The notes under the pieces are model-generated. The model saw only the letters and a program-made list of their open reading frames with translations. It did not search any database and had not been told where the DNA came from. Source: Pelagicoccus mobilis (GTDB lineage: Bacteria; Verrucomicrobiota; Verrucomicrobiia; Opitutales; Opitutaceae). From it: a stretch of DNA of 64,000 bases. The DNA is taken from positions 48,086 to 112,085 of the forward strand of contig NZ_JAENIL010000024.1 of assembly GCF_016595505.1 (NCBI RefSeq). The letters are read 5' to 3'. A program made the position numbers and the translations under genes. Shown one piece after another: positions 1-10,535 of the stretch; position 1 is the first letter of the stretch, and each line of letters starts with the position of its first letter.

Positions 1-1
1 T

Positions 2-3000
2 GCGGACAACTTCCTCCGGTTTGACATCCTCTCCGATGGCATAAGCCTGAGCGTGTTTGGTGCGGTGTTTGTCGATGGAACGCCGAACTTCTTGTTCAAG
101 AAACCGATCGGGGACGCTACTGCTCGATACCTGCGTGTTACGCGTCAGGGGGATCAGTTTGTTCTGCAGCATTCGCTTGATGCGATTGAATGGATCTGGG
201 CGTACACGCTTAACCAGGCCTTCACGGTGCAGCACGTCGGTGTATTCGCCGCGAATGCCTCAGGAGCGGATTCGCCAGCCTATACGGCAGAGGTTGATTA
301 CTTCTTCAATACCGCGTCGCCAATCTTCCCAGAAGATGAGGGCGGAACGAATACGGCTCCTCAGATTGCCATTACAGCGCCTGTTGATGGAGCGGTGTTC
401 ATTGAAGACAAGGAAGTCTTGTTGACCGGTTCGGCTTCGGATACGGAGGACGGCGATCTAACGGATTCAATCGTCTGGAGTTCGGATTTGGATGGTCCGA
501 TCGCAGGAACAGGTGGTTCAGTGTCGATTTCGACATTGTCAATCGGAACTCACGTGATAACCGCGTCGATCGTGGATTCGGCTTTAGCTGAGCAATCGGA
601 CTCGATTACCATAACTGTCGATCCGAACACCGAGCCACTCGTGCTTATTACCAGCCCGATTACCGGTGATATATTTGTGGATACGGATGATATCGAATTC
701 ACCGCGAGCGCGATTGACCCGCAAGATGGAGATATTGGTGACTCGGTGGTTTGGAGTTCAGATCTTGATGGTACGATCCCAAGCACGGGAGGTACTATCT
801 CGACCGGTGACTTGTCGCTCGGCACGCACTTGATTACCGCCACCGCGACTGACTCAGGATCCTTGTCCAATTCTGATTCGATTACGATCACGGTACTTCT
901 CAATGGAATGCCACTGGTTCAGATCAATTCGCCGATCGAAGGAACTGTATTCCTCGAAACGGATACAGTCGAATTCGTAGGTAGCTCAATTGACTTCGAG
1001 GATGGTGAAATAACGGACTCGCTCGTTTGGAGTTCTGATGTGGATGGAATCATCCCTGGAACGGGAGGAACGGTATCGACCTCTGATCTTTCTGTCGGAC
1101 CTCACGTGATCACCGCGACGGCGACAGACTCCGGACTGGTGCAAGGCACGAGCACGATTGCAATCGCGATCACTGACAATATCCCGCCCGTGGCGACAAT
1201 CAATGGACCAATCGATGGATTGATCATCCCAGAGGGCGACGTAATCGACTTTGCAGGTACGGGGATCGACGCGGATGAAGGCGATATTTCCGATTCCTTG
1301 GCGTGGAGCTCCGACCTAGATGGACCGATAGGAGAGGGCGGATCGCTTCCGATCACAACGCTCTCGGTTGGAACGCACGTCATCACAGCCACGATCACTG
1401 ATGTGGAATCCTTCTCGGACTCCAAAACGATAACAGTCACGGTGATTCCGAATACGCCTCCGGTCGTTACGATCGAGTCTCCAGACAATGGGGCATTCTA
1501 CACGGTAGGAGACACAGTCGATCTTATTGGTACCGCGAACGATACCGAGCACGGTGATCTCTCCTCTTCCTTGGAATGGACCTCAAATGTCGATGGTGTG
1601 ATCGGTACTGGGGCTTCGATCTCCACTTCGGGCCTCTCGGCAGGCATCCATGCTATTACGGCAAGTGCGACGGATTCGGCGACCTTGACTGGTTCCGATT
1701 CAGTATCGATCAGAGTTCATGATCCTAAGGGGCCGATTGTTTCCGATGACTTTAGTTCGGGAAGTTTGAATACGCTCGAATGGGACTTTGTGGATCCGGT
1801 TGGAAACAGTAGCTACACCGTAGAGAACAATGTAATGACGATTACGGTACTAGCCGGAAGCGATCATGACATTTGGGCAGGTGGCAACCGCTCCGCTCGC
1901 ATGATGCAGGCCATCGACGACGATAACTTTGGATTGGAGGTCAAACTCCAGTCCCTCCCAGATTCGGCCTTCCAAAGTCAGGGGGTCATTGTCGAGCAGG
2001 ATGCCTCGAACTTCTTCCGCTTCGACTTCACGACAAATGGTACCTCGCTACGGGTGTTCGCAGCTGATTTCGTGAATGACACGCCGACCGTGCTGTTTAG
2101 CCGAACAGTCACTCAAACCTCTGCTTACTTCCTCCAGGTGATTCGCTCAGGTAACGACTTCACCTTGCGCTATTCGCACGATGGCACGAACTGGAACACG
2201 ATGGCGACTCATACTCGTGCGATGTTGGTAACCAACGTTGGCGTCTTTGCGAGTAATGCTTCTGGAAGCGATTCGCCTGAGTTTAGTGCGATCGTGGACT
2301 ATGTATTCAACATGGCATCGCCGATCGATCCGGAAGATGGTGGCGGTTCGAATACGCCTCCTAGCGTAAGCATCGTGGCTCCTCTCGAAGGTGATACCTT
2401 CTCGGAAGGGGAGACTATCAACCTCAGTGGTCTAGCGGATGATGCTGAAGACGGCGAATTGACTCCATCTATCAATTGGACTTCGAGCCTTGATGGTACT
2501 ATTGAGGGAATAGGTGGTGCGATCTCTACTGATTCTCTCTCAGCTGGTACGCATTTGATTAGCGCTTCGGTGACGGACTTTGATGGATACACGGAAACCG
2601 CATCGATAAGCATCAACGTAGTTGTCAATACGGCGCCGGTTGTCGCGATCTCTTCACCTGCGGATGGCGCGACCGTTCTTGATACCGATACAGTTCTCTT
2701 TACCGGAACATCGATAGATGCTCAACAAGGGGATATCTCCAGTTCGATTTCATGGAGTTCCGATCTAGAAGGAGTGATTCTGGGAACAGGAAGTTCGATA
2801 TCCGCATCGCAGCTCACCGTCGGAACGCACGTGATAACAGCCGAGTCGATTGATGCAGGACTGCTTGCCGGTTCCGATTCTATTACTCTTAACGTAGTCG
2901 AAAACCAAGCGCCAGTCGTGACGATCGCGTCGCCAGAGGATGGGGACGAGTTCTTGTTTGGCGCGGAGGTCGATTTCACCGGTACGTCGAACGACTTGGA

Positions 3001-6000
3001 AGACGGCGATATCACTGCTTCCTTGGTCTGGAGTTCGGACATTGATGGAGCGATTCCTGGTGTTGGTGGTACTGTCTCGACCTCATCGCTTTCGCTAGGG
3101 GCGCATGTTATTACAGCGACTTCAACAGACTCTGGATTAGTCGTTGGTGATGCGTCGGTTGCGATCACAATTGTCGCCAATCTCTCTCCGGTCGTTGCGA
3201 TAGCGACTCCGGCCGATGCTTCCGTATTCACAGAGGGCGATTTGATTGGGCTAACCGCGAGCGCCAATGACTTTGAAGATGGAGACCTGACAGCAGCACT
3301 TTCTTGGAGTTCAGATCTCGATGGTCCGATCGCCGGAACTGGCGGGTCTGTATCCACCTCACAATTGTCCGTTGGTGTACACGTCATCACCGCTTCGACA
3401 ACGGATTCCGGAACGGCATCAGGTTCCGATTCGATCACAGTGACCGTGCTCGATAACCAAATACCGGTTGTTTCAATACTCGCTCCTGCAGATAACGCGA
3501 TCTTCCTGCAAGATGATCCGGTTGACTTGGTGGGGGCAGCGAATGATTTCGAGCAAGGCGACCTGACTGCTTCGATTCTCTGGAGTTCGGATCTGGACGG
3601 ACCGATAGCGGGATCAGGCGGCACAGTTTCAACTTCTGTTCTCTCGATTGGAACGCACGTGATCACCGCTTCCGCAACTGATTCAGTACTGGATACGGGA
3701 ACCGATTCGGTAACGATCGTGGTAACGGATAATCAACTACCAGTTGTCACAATCAGCTCTCCAAGCGATGGGGCTATTTACACGATTGGCGATACGATCG
3801 AATTCACCGCGACAGCGATCGATGACGAAGATGGCGACGTGACGCCGTCTCTCGTCTGGAGTTCGAGTATTGATGGCGTTCTCTCAGGTACCGGAGGATC
3901 ATTCTCAACCTCGAGTTTGTCGGCCGGAATTCATGAGATCACGGCGACTGCGATAGACTCGCTCTCGATGCCATCGTCACAGACTATCACGGTTGCGGTT
4001 TACACAACCGCAGGACCGCTCGTTTCGTCCGACTTCTCAGGTGAGGGGCTCGATACGGACCAGTGGATGTTCGTGAACCCTGTTGGAGATGGAAGCTACT
4101 CGGTTAGCGATGGCGTATTGAGCATCTCAGTACCAGAAGGCAGCGATCATGATATTTGGGCGGCGGGCAACCGTTCGGCTCGCGTAGTCCAGAGAATCGA
4201 TGACACTGACTTCGGATTGCAGGCCAAATTTGCTTCGACTCCGACCCAACAGTACCAAAGCCAGGGTATCCTCGTTGAGCAGGACGCTGACAATTTCATT
4301 CGATTCGACATTCTCTCCGATGGATCAGCTCTGTCTGTATTCGGCGCGCACTTCGTCGACGGATCGCCCACCTTCTTGTTCAACAAACCGATTGGCGATG
4401 CTCCTGCTCGTTACCTGCGCCTCACCCGTCAGGGGGATCAGTTTGTAATGGAACACTCGCTCAATGCGAAAGATTGGACCTGGGCAGGAACGCTTAACCG
4501 AGCGCTTGCAGTGCAGCACATTGGCGTGTTTGCGGCGAACGCCTCTGGAGCTAGCTCACCTGCTTACACCGCCGAAGTGGATTATCTCTTCAACACTGCT
4601 TCGCCGATTGTTCCTGAAGATAGTGGCGGTCCGAATACGGAACCAGAAATCGTCATTACCGGACCGGTGGTTGGAACGACTTTTGTCGCGGGTGAAGAAA
4701 TTCCGCTAAATGCTCTGGCAATCGATACGGAGGACGGAGACATCTCAGCGTCCATTGAGTGGGAGTCCGATTTGGATGGTCCGCTTGCGGGTACCGGCGG
4801 ATTGCTTCCTGTTTCGAGTTTGTCGGTGGGTACTCATGTCGTTACGGCTACTATAGCCGATGCTGGATTGCTCACGGATCTCGACTCTATCTCAGTCACT
4901 GTGATTCCGAATACAGCTCCAGTTGTTACGATAACTGGTCCTGTAGGGGGCTCGACGTTCTCTATTGGCGATTCGGTTAATTTCACCGGCACCGCGACGG
5001 ATGCGGAGCATGGCGAACTTTCTGATTCGATTGAATGGAGTTCGAATATCGATGGTGTGATTGATACTGGAGCATCGATCTTCACCTCGGTCCTATCAGC
5101 TGGTATCCATGAAATCACTGCAACCGCCACCGATGGGGTTTCGGTATCGGGTACGGATACTGTGACGATTAGAATTCACGATCCGAAGGGACCAATCGTT
5201 TCGGACGACTTCAGTTCCGGTAGTCTCAACGCTCTCGAATGGAACCAGGTGGATCCTGTGGGCGATAGCGCTTACAGCGTCGTCAACGGCGTCTTGAGAA
5301 TTACGGTGCCGGCCGGCAGCGACCACGACCTCTGGGCAGAAGGCAACCAATCGGCTCGTGTTATGCAGGAAGTTGATGACGCAGACTTCGGTCTTGAAGT
5401 TAAATTCGAGTCACGGCCTGACTCCGCATTCCAGAGCCAGGGAATTGTCATCGAACAGGATGCCGATAACTTCTTCCGCTTCGACTTCAACTCCAATGGC
5501 ACTTCCCTCAAGGTGTTTGCCGCTGACTTCGTTGATGGCACTCCAACCGCTTTGTTTAGCCAGACAGTGACGCAAACGCCGGCCTACTTCCTGCGTGTGG
5601 TAAGGTCAGGCGATTCATTCACGCTTCGTTATTCTCACGACGGTACGAACTGGACGACCAAGGCGGTTCATAATCGGGTGATGACTGTCAATCATGTGGG
5701 CGCCTTTGCGAGTAACGCATCGGGAGAGACTTCTCCTGAGTTTACCGCTGTAGTTGACTACTTCTTCAATATGGCGTCGCCAATTGTTCCAGAAGACGGA
5801 GGAGGAACGAATACGCCGCCGAGCGTACTTGTGACCGCTCCAATCCATGGCTCGACCTTTACAGAAGGAGACACTGTCACCTTCACTGGATTGGCCTCCG
5901 ATATTGAAGATGGTGACTTGACCGCATCGCTGACTTGGCGGTCTAACCTTGATGGTGAGCTCGCCGGAGTAGGCGGTTCGCTATCCACGTCGACTCTCTC

Positions 6001-9000
6001 GATTGGCACGCACGTGATTACGGCTTCGGCTACTGACTTTGAGTCGTACACAGGAAGTGCTTCTATCTCGATCACGGTCGAACCAAATACGGCCCCTGAC
6101 GTTACGATTTCGGATCCCGAGGATGGTAGTACCTATCTTGATACGGATTTGATACTCTTTACCGCGAGCGCGATTGACGCTCAGGAAGGCGATCTGACAA
6201 ATACGCTGTCCTGGAGTTCGGATCTTGATGGACCTATTTCAGGATCTGGCGGTTCGATTTCTACTTCGAATCTGTCGATTGGCACCCATGTGATCACTGC
6301 GGAAACGGTTGATTCAGGGCTGCTGGTTGGTTCTGCCTCGATAACGGTAATCGTAGTAGAGAACTTCGCTCCTGTCGTATCGATCTCGCAACCGCTCGAC
6401 GGCTCGCTCTTCTTGCTGGGATCCAGTGTTGATCTTTCAGCGACCTCGAGCGATATCGAAGACGGTAACCTAACGGATTCGCTGGTCTGGAGTTCGGACC
6501 TCGATGGACTGATTGCGGGAATTGGCGGCTCGATTTCGACGAGTGGACTCACGCTTGGGACTCATGTGATAACCGCGACTTCAACCGATACCGGACTCGT
6601 TTCAGGTACCGATTCAGTCACGATCACAATCACGGACAACATTCCACCTACAGTCACCGTGACTGGTCCAGCTGATGGTTCTATCTATTCACAAATCGAC
6701 ACGATTGATTTCACCGGTACAGCCTCTGACTTCGAAGACGGCGATCTGACAAGCTCGCTAAGTTGGAGTTCTGATATAGACGGTGCGATCCCTGGATCGG
6801 GTGGATTTGTATCCACTTCCTCACTCTCGATCGGCACGCATACGATCACGGCCACTGTGATTGACTCCGGATTTGATTTTGCGAGTGATTCCATAACGGT
6901 TACGATTTCCAATAATGCCGTACCGGTCACCGCGATTACAGGACCGACAAATGGAGATATCTATCCGGAAGGCGATTGGATCGACTTTGCGGGCGTTTCG
7001 ATCGATGTGGAGGATGGCGATCTTTCGGATGCGTTGGTGTGGATCTCCGATCTCGATGGGCCAATTGGAAGCGGAGCGGTCTTCTCTGTATCCAATTTGT
7101 CGATCGGCACGCACATCATTACCGCGTCAGCCACGGATTCGGGACTATTCGCAGGTTCAGACTCGATTTCTGTGACAGTGATTCCGAATACAGCTCCGGT
7201 CGTAACGATAGTAGAACCTGCCGAAGGTGCTTTCTACTCGGTCGGTGATACGATTGACTTTACTGGCACGGCGATTGACGCAGAGCACGGTGATCTAACT
7301 GATACGATTGAATGGAGCTCGGATATCGATGGGGTCTTTGCGACAGGTGGCTCGTTCTCGACGGCTGGTTTGTCTGGTGGTACTCACATCATCGTAGCGG
7401 CTGCGATTGATTCTGCATTGTCTGTCGGTTTGGATTCGATATCCATCACGGTGCACGACGTTGAAGGACCGATCGTTTCGGACGACTTCTACACCGGCGG
7501 ATTGAATGGACTCGAGTGGAGCTTTATCGATCCAGTGGGCGATAGCACTTACACGGTCGCTGATGGAGGTTTGAGCATCACTGTCCCTGCTGGCACTGAT
7601 CATGACCTCTGGACAGGTGGCAATCGTTCGGCCCGTATGGTTCAGTCGATTGCGAATTCGGATTTCGGCCTTGAAGTGAAGTTTGAATCTCGACCCGATT
7701 CCGCGTTCCAAAGCCAAGGCGTGATAATTGAGCAAGACGCCGGTAACTTCTTCCGCTTCGATTTCAATTCCAACGGAACCTCACTGAAGGTGTTCGCTGC
7801 AGACTTTGTGAGCGGAGAACCAACGGTACTGTTTAGCCAGACGGTGACGCAGACAGCTGCCTACTTCTTGAGGATCGTAAGGTCGGGCGATTCGTTCGCC
7901 TTGAGTTACTCGCACGACGGTACGAACTGGACTACCAAGGCAATCCATACTCGGGTGATGGATGTTAATACGTTCGGTGTTTTCGCTAGTAATGCTGCGG
8001 GCGATACATCGCCAGAGTTCACTGCGGTTGTTGACTATGTCTTCAATATGGATTCGCCGATCGTACCTGAGGATGCCGAGACGCCAAATACGCCTCCAAC
8101 TGTGACGATCACCGGTCCTGCAGATAGTTCCATCTTTGCAGAGGGCGAACCAGTCGATCTAACCGCAACGGCGATCGATACAGAAGATGGCGATTTGAGT
8201 ACTTCGGTTGTGTGGAGCTCGAATCTTGATGGAGGATTGGGTAGTGGAGCTTTGAATTCCGTTTCTTCGCTATCGATTGGTACGCATCTCATCACCGCTT
8301 CCGCGACCGATCTGGGATCGTTGACTGGATCAGAGTTTATCACGGTCACGGTGATTCCGAATACAGCTCCGGTGGTATCCATTACATCTCCAGTTGATGG
8401 CGCCTTGTACCTGCTTGGAGAAAGTATCAACTTCACTGCTACAGCGAATGATACCGAACACGGCAACTTGGATTCTACTCTTGAATGGAGTACAGATCTT
8501 GACGGAGTGATCGGAACGGGAGGCTCGATCTCCACGTCAACGCTTTCGGCTGGATCGCACACTACGGTGGCGACTGCGATAGACCCAGGCTTGCTGGTGG
8601 GATCGGATGCGATTACGATCACCGTGCATGATCCGGAAGGACCAGTCGTTTCTGACGACTTTAGTTCTGAAGAACTGGATACGCTCGAATGGGGCTTCGT
8701 GAATCCAGTCGGTGACGGCACCTTTACCGTGAGCGGCGGATTGCTGAGGATTACCGTTCCCGGAGGTGTTGATCATGATGTTTGGACGGGTGGTAACCGA
8801 TCCGCTCGCGTAATGCAGGAAATCGCGGACGAAGACTTCGATCTCCATGTGAAGTTTGAATCAGAGCCGGATACAGCCTTCCAAAGCCAAGGTCTGCTGA
8901 TCGAAGCGAACGGATCCAACTTCATACGTTTCGACTACTATTCCGATGGAACGACGCTCTACGTTTTTGCAGCGAACTTCATCGATGGCGCGCCGAACGT

Positions 9001-9541
9001 GTTGTTCAATAGAGTGGTATCGAGCTCTCCAGCACACTTCTTGCGCGTATCCCGTTCGGGGGATGACTTTACGCTGCAACACTCGTCCAACGGTACGAAC
9101 TGGACTACGCGGGCGGTTGTTAATCGTGTGATGTCAGTGAACAAAGTGGGCGTATTCGCGGGGAATGCGTCGGGCAGCGACTCGCCGGAATTTACCGCAA
9201 TCGTGGACTACGTCTTTAACACGGATTCGCCAATCAATCCTGAAGATGATGGAGTTTCGAATACGCCGCCCTTGGTGACGATTACGACTCCGTTGCACGG
9301 CTCAACCTTGGTGCAAGGCGATACGATTGACTTTACTGGAATGGCGGACGACCTGGAGGATGGAGACCTGACCTCTTCGTTGACCTGGAGCACGGATCTT
9401 AACGGTGCTCTGCCCGGGACGGGCGGTTCCATTTCGGTTTCAACTCTCTCGATTGGAGTCCACGAAGTCACTGCTTCGGCGACTGATTCTGGGACTCTAT
9501 CGGGGAATGCCTCAATAACCGTTACGGTTAATGCGCCTTAG
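2..9541 (+). CDS. Giant secreted-type repeat protein of Ig-like and ConA-like domains (5' truncated)
   Basis: The frame is open from base 2, so the true start and any signal peptide lie before the window; the GTG at 53 is internal. The visible 3179 codons hold two module types. About 22 Ig/cadherin-like repeats of roughly 90-95 residues each open with an N-x-x-P-x-V-x-I motif, carry an E-D-G-D-L motif and end in S-I-T-V-T-V. Five complete ConA/DUF1349-like domains of about 200 residues start near nt 1731, 4011, 5190, 7467 and 8637, and a sixth, partial one lies at nt 2-345. Module order is partial ConA, 5 Ig, ConA, 6 Ig, ConA, 2 Ig, ConA, 6 Ig, ConA, 2 Ig, ConA, 1 Ig. The chain stops one residue after the last Ig strand, with no PEP-CTERM, LPXTG or T9SS tail. 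A surface adhesin or glycan-binding stalk is inferred; no catalytic domain is seen. Confidence 0.85.
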   Translation, partial: ADNFLRFDILSDGISLSVFGAVFVDGTPNFLFKKPIGDATARYLRVTRQGDQFVLQHSLDAIEWIWAYTLNQAFTVQHVGVFAANASGADSPAYTAEVDYFFNTASPIFPEDEGGTNTAPQIAITAPVDGAVFIEDKEVLLTGSASDTEDGDLTDSIVWSSDLDGPIAGTGGSVSISTLSIGTHVITASIVDSALAEQSDSITITVDPNTEPLVLITSPITGDIFVDTDDIEFTASAIDPQDGDIGDSVVWSSDLDGTIPSTGGTISTGDLSLGTHLITATATDSGSLSNSDSITITVLLNGMPLVQINSPIEGTVFLETDTVEFVGSSIDFEDGEITDSLVWSSDVDGIIPGTGGTVSTSDLSVGPHVITATATDSGLVQGTSTIAIAITDNIPPVATINGPIDGLIIPEGDVIDFAGTGIDADEGDISDSLAWSSDLDGPIGEGGSLPITTLSVGTHVITATITDVESFSDSKTITVTVIPNTPPVVTIESPDNGAFYTVGDTVDLIGTANDTEHGDLSSSLEWTSNVDGVIGTGASISTSGLSAGIHAITASATDSATLTGSDSVSIRVHDPKGPIVSDDFSSGSLNTLEWDFVDPVGNSSYTVENNVMTITVLAGSDHDIWAGGNRSARMMQAIDDDNFGLEVKLQSLPDSAFQSQGVIVEQDASNFFRFDFTTNGTSLRVFAADFVNDTPTVLFSRTVTQTSAYFLQVIRSGNDFTLRYSHDGTNWNTMATHTRAMLVTNVGVFASNASGSDSPEFSAIVDYVFNMASPIDPEDGGGSNTPPSVSIVAPLEGDTFSEGETINLSGLADDAEDGELTPSINWTSSLDGTIEGIGGAISTDSLSAGTHLISASVTDFDGYTETASISINVVVNTAPVVAISSPADGATVLDTDTVLFTGTSIDAQQGDISSSISWSSDLEGVILGTGSSISASQLTVGTHVITAESIDAGLLAGSDSITLNVVENQAPVVTIASPEDGDEFLFGAEVDFTGTSNDLEDGDITASLVWSSDIDGAIPGVGGTVSTSSLSLGAHVITATSTDSGLVVGDASVAITIVANLSPVVAIATPADASVFTEGDLIGLTASANDFEDGDLTAALSWSSDLDGPIAGTGGSVSTSQLSVGVHVITASTTDSGTASGSDSITVTVLDNQIPVVSILAPADNAIFLQDDPVDLVGAANDFEQGDLTASILWSSDLDGPIAGSGGTVSTSVLSIGTHVITASATDSVLDTGTDSVTIVVTDNQLPVVTISSPSDGAIYTIGDTIEFTATAIDDEDGDVTPSLVWSSSIDGVLSGTGGSFSTSSLSAGIHEITATAIDSLSMPSSQTITVAVYTTAGPLVSSDFSGEGLDTDQWMFVNPVGDGSYSVSDGVLSISVPEGSDHDIWAAGNRSARVVQRIDDTDFGLQAKFASTPTQQYQSQGILVEQDADNFIRFDILSDGSALSVFGAHFVDGSPTFLFNKPIGDAPARYLRLTRQGDQFVMEHSLNAKDWTWAGTLNRALAVQHIGVFAANASGASSPAYTAEVDYLFNTASPIVPEDSGGPNTEPEIVITGPVVGTTFVAGEEIPLNALAIDTEDGDISASIEWESDLDGPLAGTGGLLPVSSLSVGTHVVTATIADAGLLTDLDSISVTVIPNTAPVVTITGPVGGSTFSIGDSVNFTGTATDAEHGELSDSIEWSSNIDGVIDTGASIFTSVLSAGIHEITATATDGVSVSGTDTVTIRIHDPKGPIVSDDFSSGSLNALEWNQVDPVGDSAYSVVNGVLRITVPAGSDHDLWAEGNQSARVMQEVDDADFGLEVKFESRPDSAFQSQGIVIEQDADNFFRFDFNSNGTSLKVFAADFVDGTPTALFSQTVTQTPAYFLRVVRSGDSFTLRYSHDGTNWTTKAVHNRVMTVNHVGAFASNASGETSPEFTAVVDYFFNMASPIVPEDGGGTNTPPSVLVTAPIHGSTFTEGDTVTFTGLASDIEDGDLTASLTWRSNLDGELAGVGGSLSTSTLSIGTHVITASATDFESYTGSASISITVEPNTAPDVTISDPEDGSTYLDTDLILFTASAIDAQEGDLTNTLSWSSDLDGPISGSGGSISTSNLSIGTHVITAETVDSGLLVGSASITVIVVENFAPVVSISQPLDGSLFLLGSSVDLSATSSDIEDGNLTDSLVWSSDLDGLIAGIGGSISTSGLTLGTHVITATSTDTGLVSGTDSVTITITDNIPPTVTVTGPADGSIYSQIDTIDFTGTASDFEDGDLTSSLSWSSDIDGAIPGSGGFVSTSSLSIGTHTITATVIDSGFDFASDSITVTISNNAVPVTAITGPTNGDIYPEGDWIDFAGVSIDVEDGDLSDALVWISDLDGPIGSGAVFSVSNLSIGTHIITASATDSGLFAGSDSISVTVIPNTAPVVTIVEPAEGAFYSVGDTIDFTGTAIDAEHGDLTDTIEWSSDIDGVFATGGSFSTAGLSGGTHIIVAAAIDSALSVGLDSISITVHDVEGPIVSDDFYTGGLNGLEWSFIDPVGDSTYTVADGGLSITVPAGTDHDLWTGGNRSARMVQSIANSDFGLEVKFESRPDSAFQSQGVIIEQDAGNFFRFDFNSNGTSLKVFAADFVSGEPTVLFSQTVTQTAAYFLRIVRSGDSFALSYSHDGTNWTTKAIHTRVMDVNTFGVFASNAAGDTSPEFTAVVDYVFNMDSPIVPEDAETPNTPPTVTITGPADSSIFAEGEPVDLTATAIDTEDGDLSTSVVWSSNLDGGLGSGALNSVSSLSIGTHLITASATDLGSLTGSEFITVTVIPNTAPVVSITSPVDGALYLLGESINFTATANDTEHGNLDSTLEWSTDLDGVIGTGGSISTSTLSAGSHTTVATAIDPGLLVGSDAITITVHDPEGPVVSDDFSSEELDTLEWGFVNPVGDGTFTVSGGLLRITVPGGVDHDVWTGGNRSARVMQEIADEDFDLHVKFESEPDTAFQSQGLLIEANGSNFIRFDYYSDGTTLYVFAANFIDGAPNVLFNRVVSSSPAHFLRVSRSGDDFTLQHSSNGTNWTTRAVVNRVMSVNKVGVFAGNASGSDSPEFTAIVDYVFNTDSPINPEDDGVSNTPPLVTITTPLHGSTLVQGDTIDFTGMADDLEDGDLTSSLTWSTDLNGALPGTGGSISVSTLSIGVHEVTASATDSGTLSGNASITVTVNAP
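346..9538 (+). repeat. Coding tandem repeats (about 22 Ig-like units interrupted by ConA modules)
   Basis: In-frame repeats of about 270-285 bp lie within the giant CDS. They share strongly similar DNA around the W-S-S-D-L-D-G segment and the G-T-H-V-I-T-A segment. The Ig repeat just before most ConA domains is a variant: it has T-E-H-G or A-E-H-G in place of E-D-G, and its tail runs into a conserved linker, H-D-P-K-G-P-I-V-S-D-D-F. At least two ConA subtypes exist; the partial first domain and the one at nt 4011 resemble each other more than the rest. Confidence 0.85.
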
Positions 9542-9662
9542 TGCACGTGTCTAATACTAACAGTTGAGAGGCCGTTTGAATATTGGTCGGTATGCATGTA
9601 GACTGACGGTTCTACAGTGTATCGTTCTAACCTCCTCACTGAATTCAAAAATATAGTACATT

Positions 9663-10460
9663 ATGAAAGTAGCCATCCTAGCTGGGGGAGTCGGAAGTCG
9701 GCTTTCCGAAGAAACCACTGTGAAACCTAAACCTATGGTAGAGATTGGCGGGATGCCGATTCTCTGGCATATCATGAAGCTCTATTCAGAATTCGACTAC
9801 AACGATTTCGTAGTCGCATTAGGATACAAGGGGAAGTGCATCAAAAAGTACTTCTTCGATTATTGTTCGCTCGAAAGCAACCTGACGGTGCAGTTGAGCG
9901 AGGGAACTGTAGTTCGTCACAAGAACAATGCTCCGAACTGGAATGTCGAGTTGATCGACACCGGGATTTCCACGCTCACTGGTGGCCGTATCAAGAGACT
10001 GCAACCTTACATCGGAAACGAACGCTTCATGCTGACCTGGGGTGATGGCGTTTCAGATGTCAACTTCGACAGGCTTCTAGATTTTCATCGATCGCATGGA
10101 AAGCTGGCCACAGTTACCGCTGTGCGACCAACGGCCCGTTTTGGCCATATGAAGTTTGATGGCGATGCGGTGAGCGAGTTTTCCGAGAAGCCTCAAGCCG
10201 CTGAAGGTTGGATTAATGGAGCCTTCTTCGTACTCGAGCCAGAGATTTTCGATTATATCGAGGGAGATGAAACCCAATGGGAAAAGGAGCCGATGGAGCG
10301 ACTGGCCCGAGATGGGGAATTGATGGCCTATCGGCATGAAGGCTTTTGGCAATGTATGGATACATTGAGAGATAAGAACTACCTGGAGACCATGTGGCAA
10401 AAGGGCGATGCGCCTTGGAACACTTGGGAGAAGTCGAAGATAGCCACTGCAGCGAGGTAG
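9663..10460 (+). CDS. rfbF: Glucose-1-phosphate cytidylyltransferase
   Basis: Predicted cytosolic enzyme converting alpha-D-glucose 1-phosphate and CTP to CDP-glucose, the entry step to CDP-linked deoxysugars. The 265-aa product is close to the family's usual length of about 257. It opens with the nucleotidyltransferase signature MKVAILAGGVGSRLSEET and continues with the K-P-K-P-M-V-E-I-G substrate motif; the family aspartate lies in T-W-G-D-G-V-S-D. It is the first gene of a same-strand sugar cluster, 75 nt before the epimerase gene. No rfbG (CDP-glucose 4,6-dehydratase) is next to it, so that step must come from elsewhere or be done by a neighbour. No clear Shine-Dalgarno precedes the ATG. 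Confidence 0.92.
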   Translation: MKVAILAGGVGSRLSEETTVKPKPMVEIGGMPILWHIMKLYSEFDYNDFVVALGYKGKCIKKYFFDYCSLESNLTVQLSEGTVVRHKNNAPNWNVELIDTGISTLTGGRIKRLQPYIGNERFMLTWGDGVSDVNFDRLLDFHRSHGKLATVTAVRPTARFGHMKFDGDAVSEFSEKPQAAEGWINGAFFVLEPEIFDYIEGDETQWEKEPMERLARDGELMAYRHEGFWQCMDTLRDKNYLETMWQKGDAPWNTWEKSKIATAAR

Positions 10461-10535
10461 AGCCTCGTCCTCCGCCGCCCCTTGAGGGCAGCGTCAACTC
10501 TTTTAGAAATAATAACCAGTTACCCTATATATATT

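Noticed and set aside
8035..8721. Minus-strand ORFs within the giant repeat gene
   Set aside because: They recur wherever the Ig repeats recur, so they are repeat-driven shadows.
346..9538. Regular repeats as a possible CRISPR array
   Set aside because: The repeats are in-frame protein modules of about 280 bp; there are no short direct repeats with unique spacers and no cas genes.
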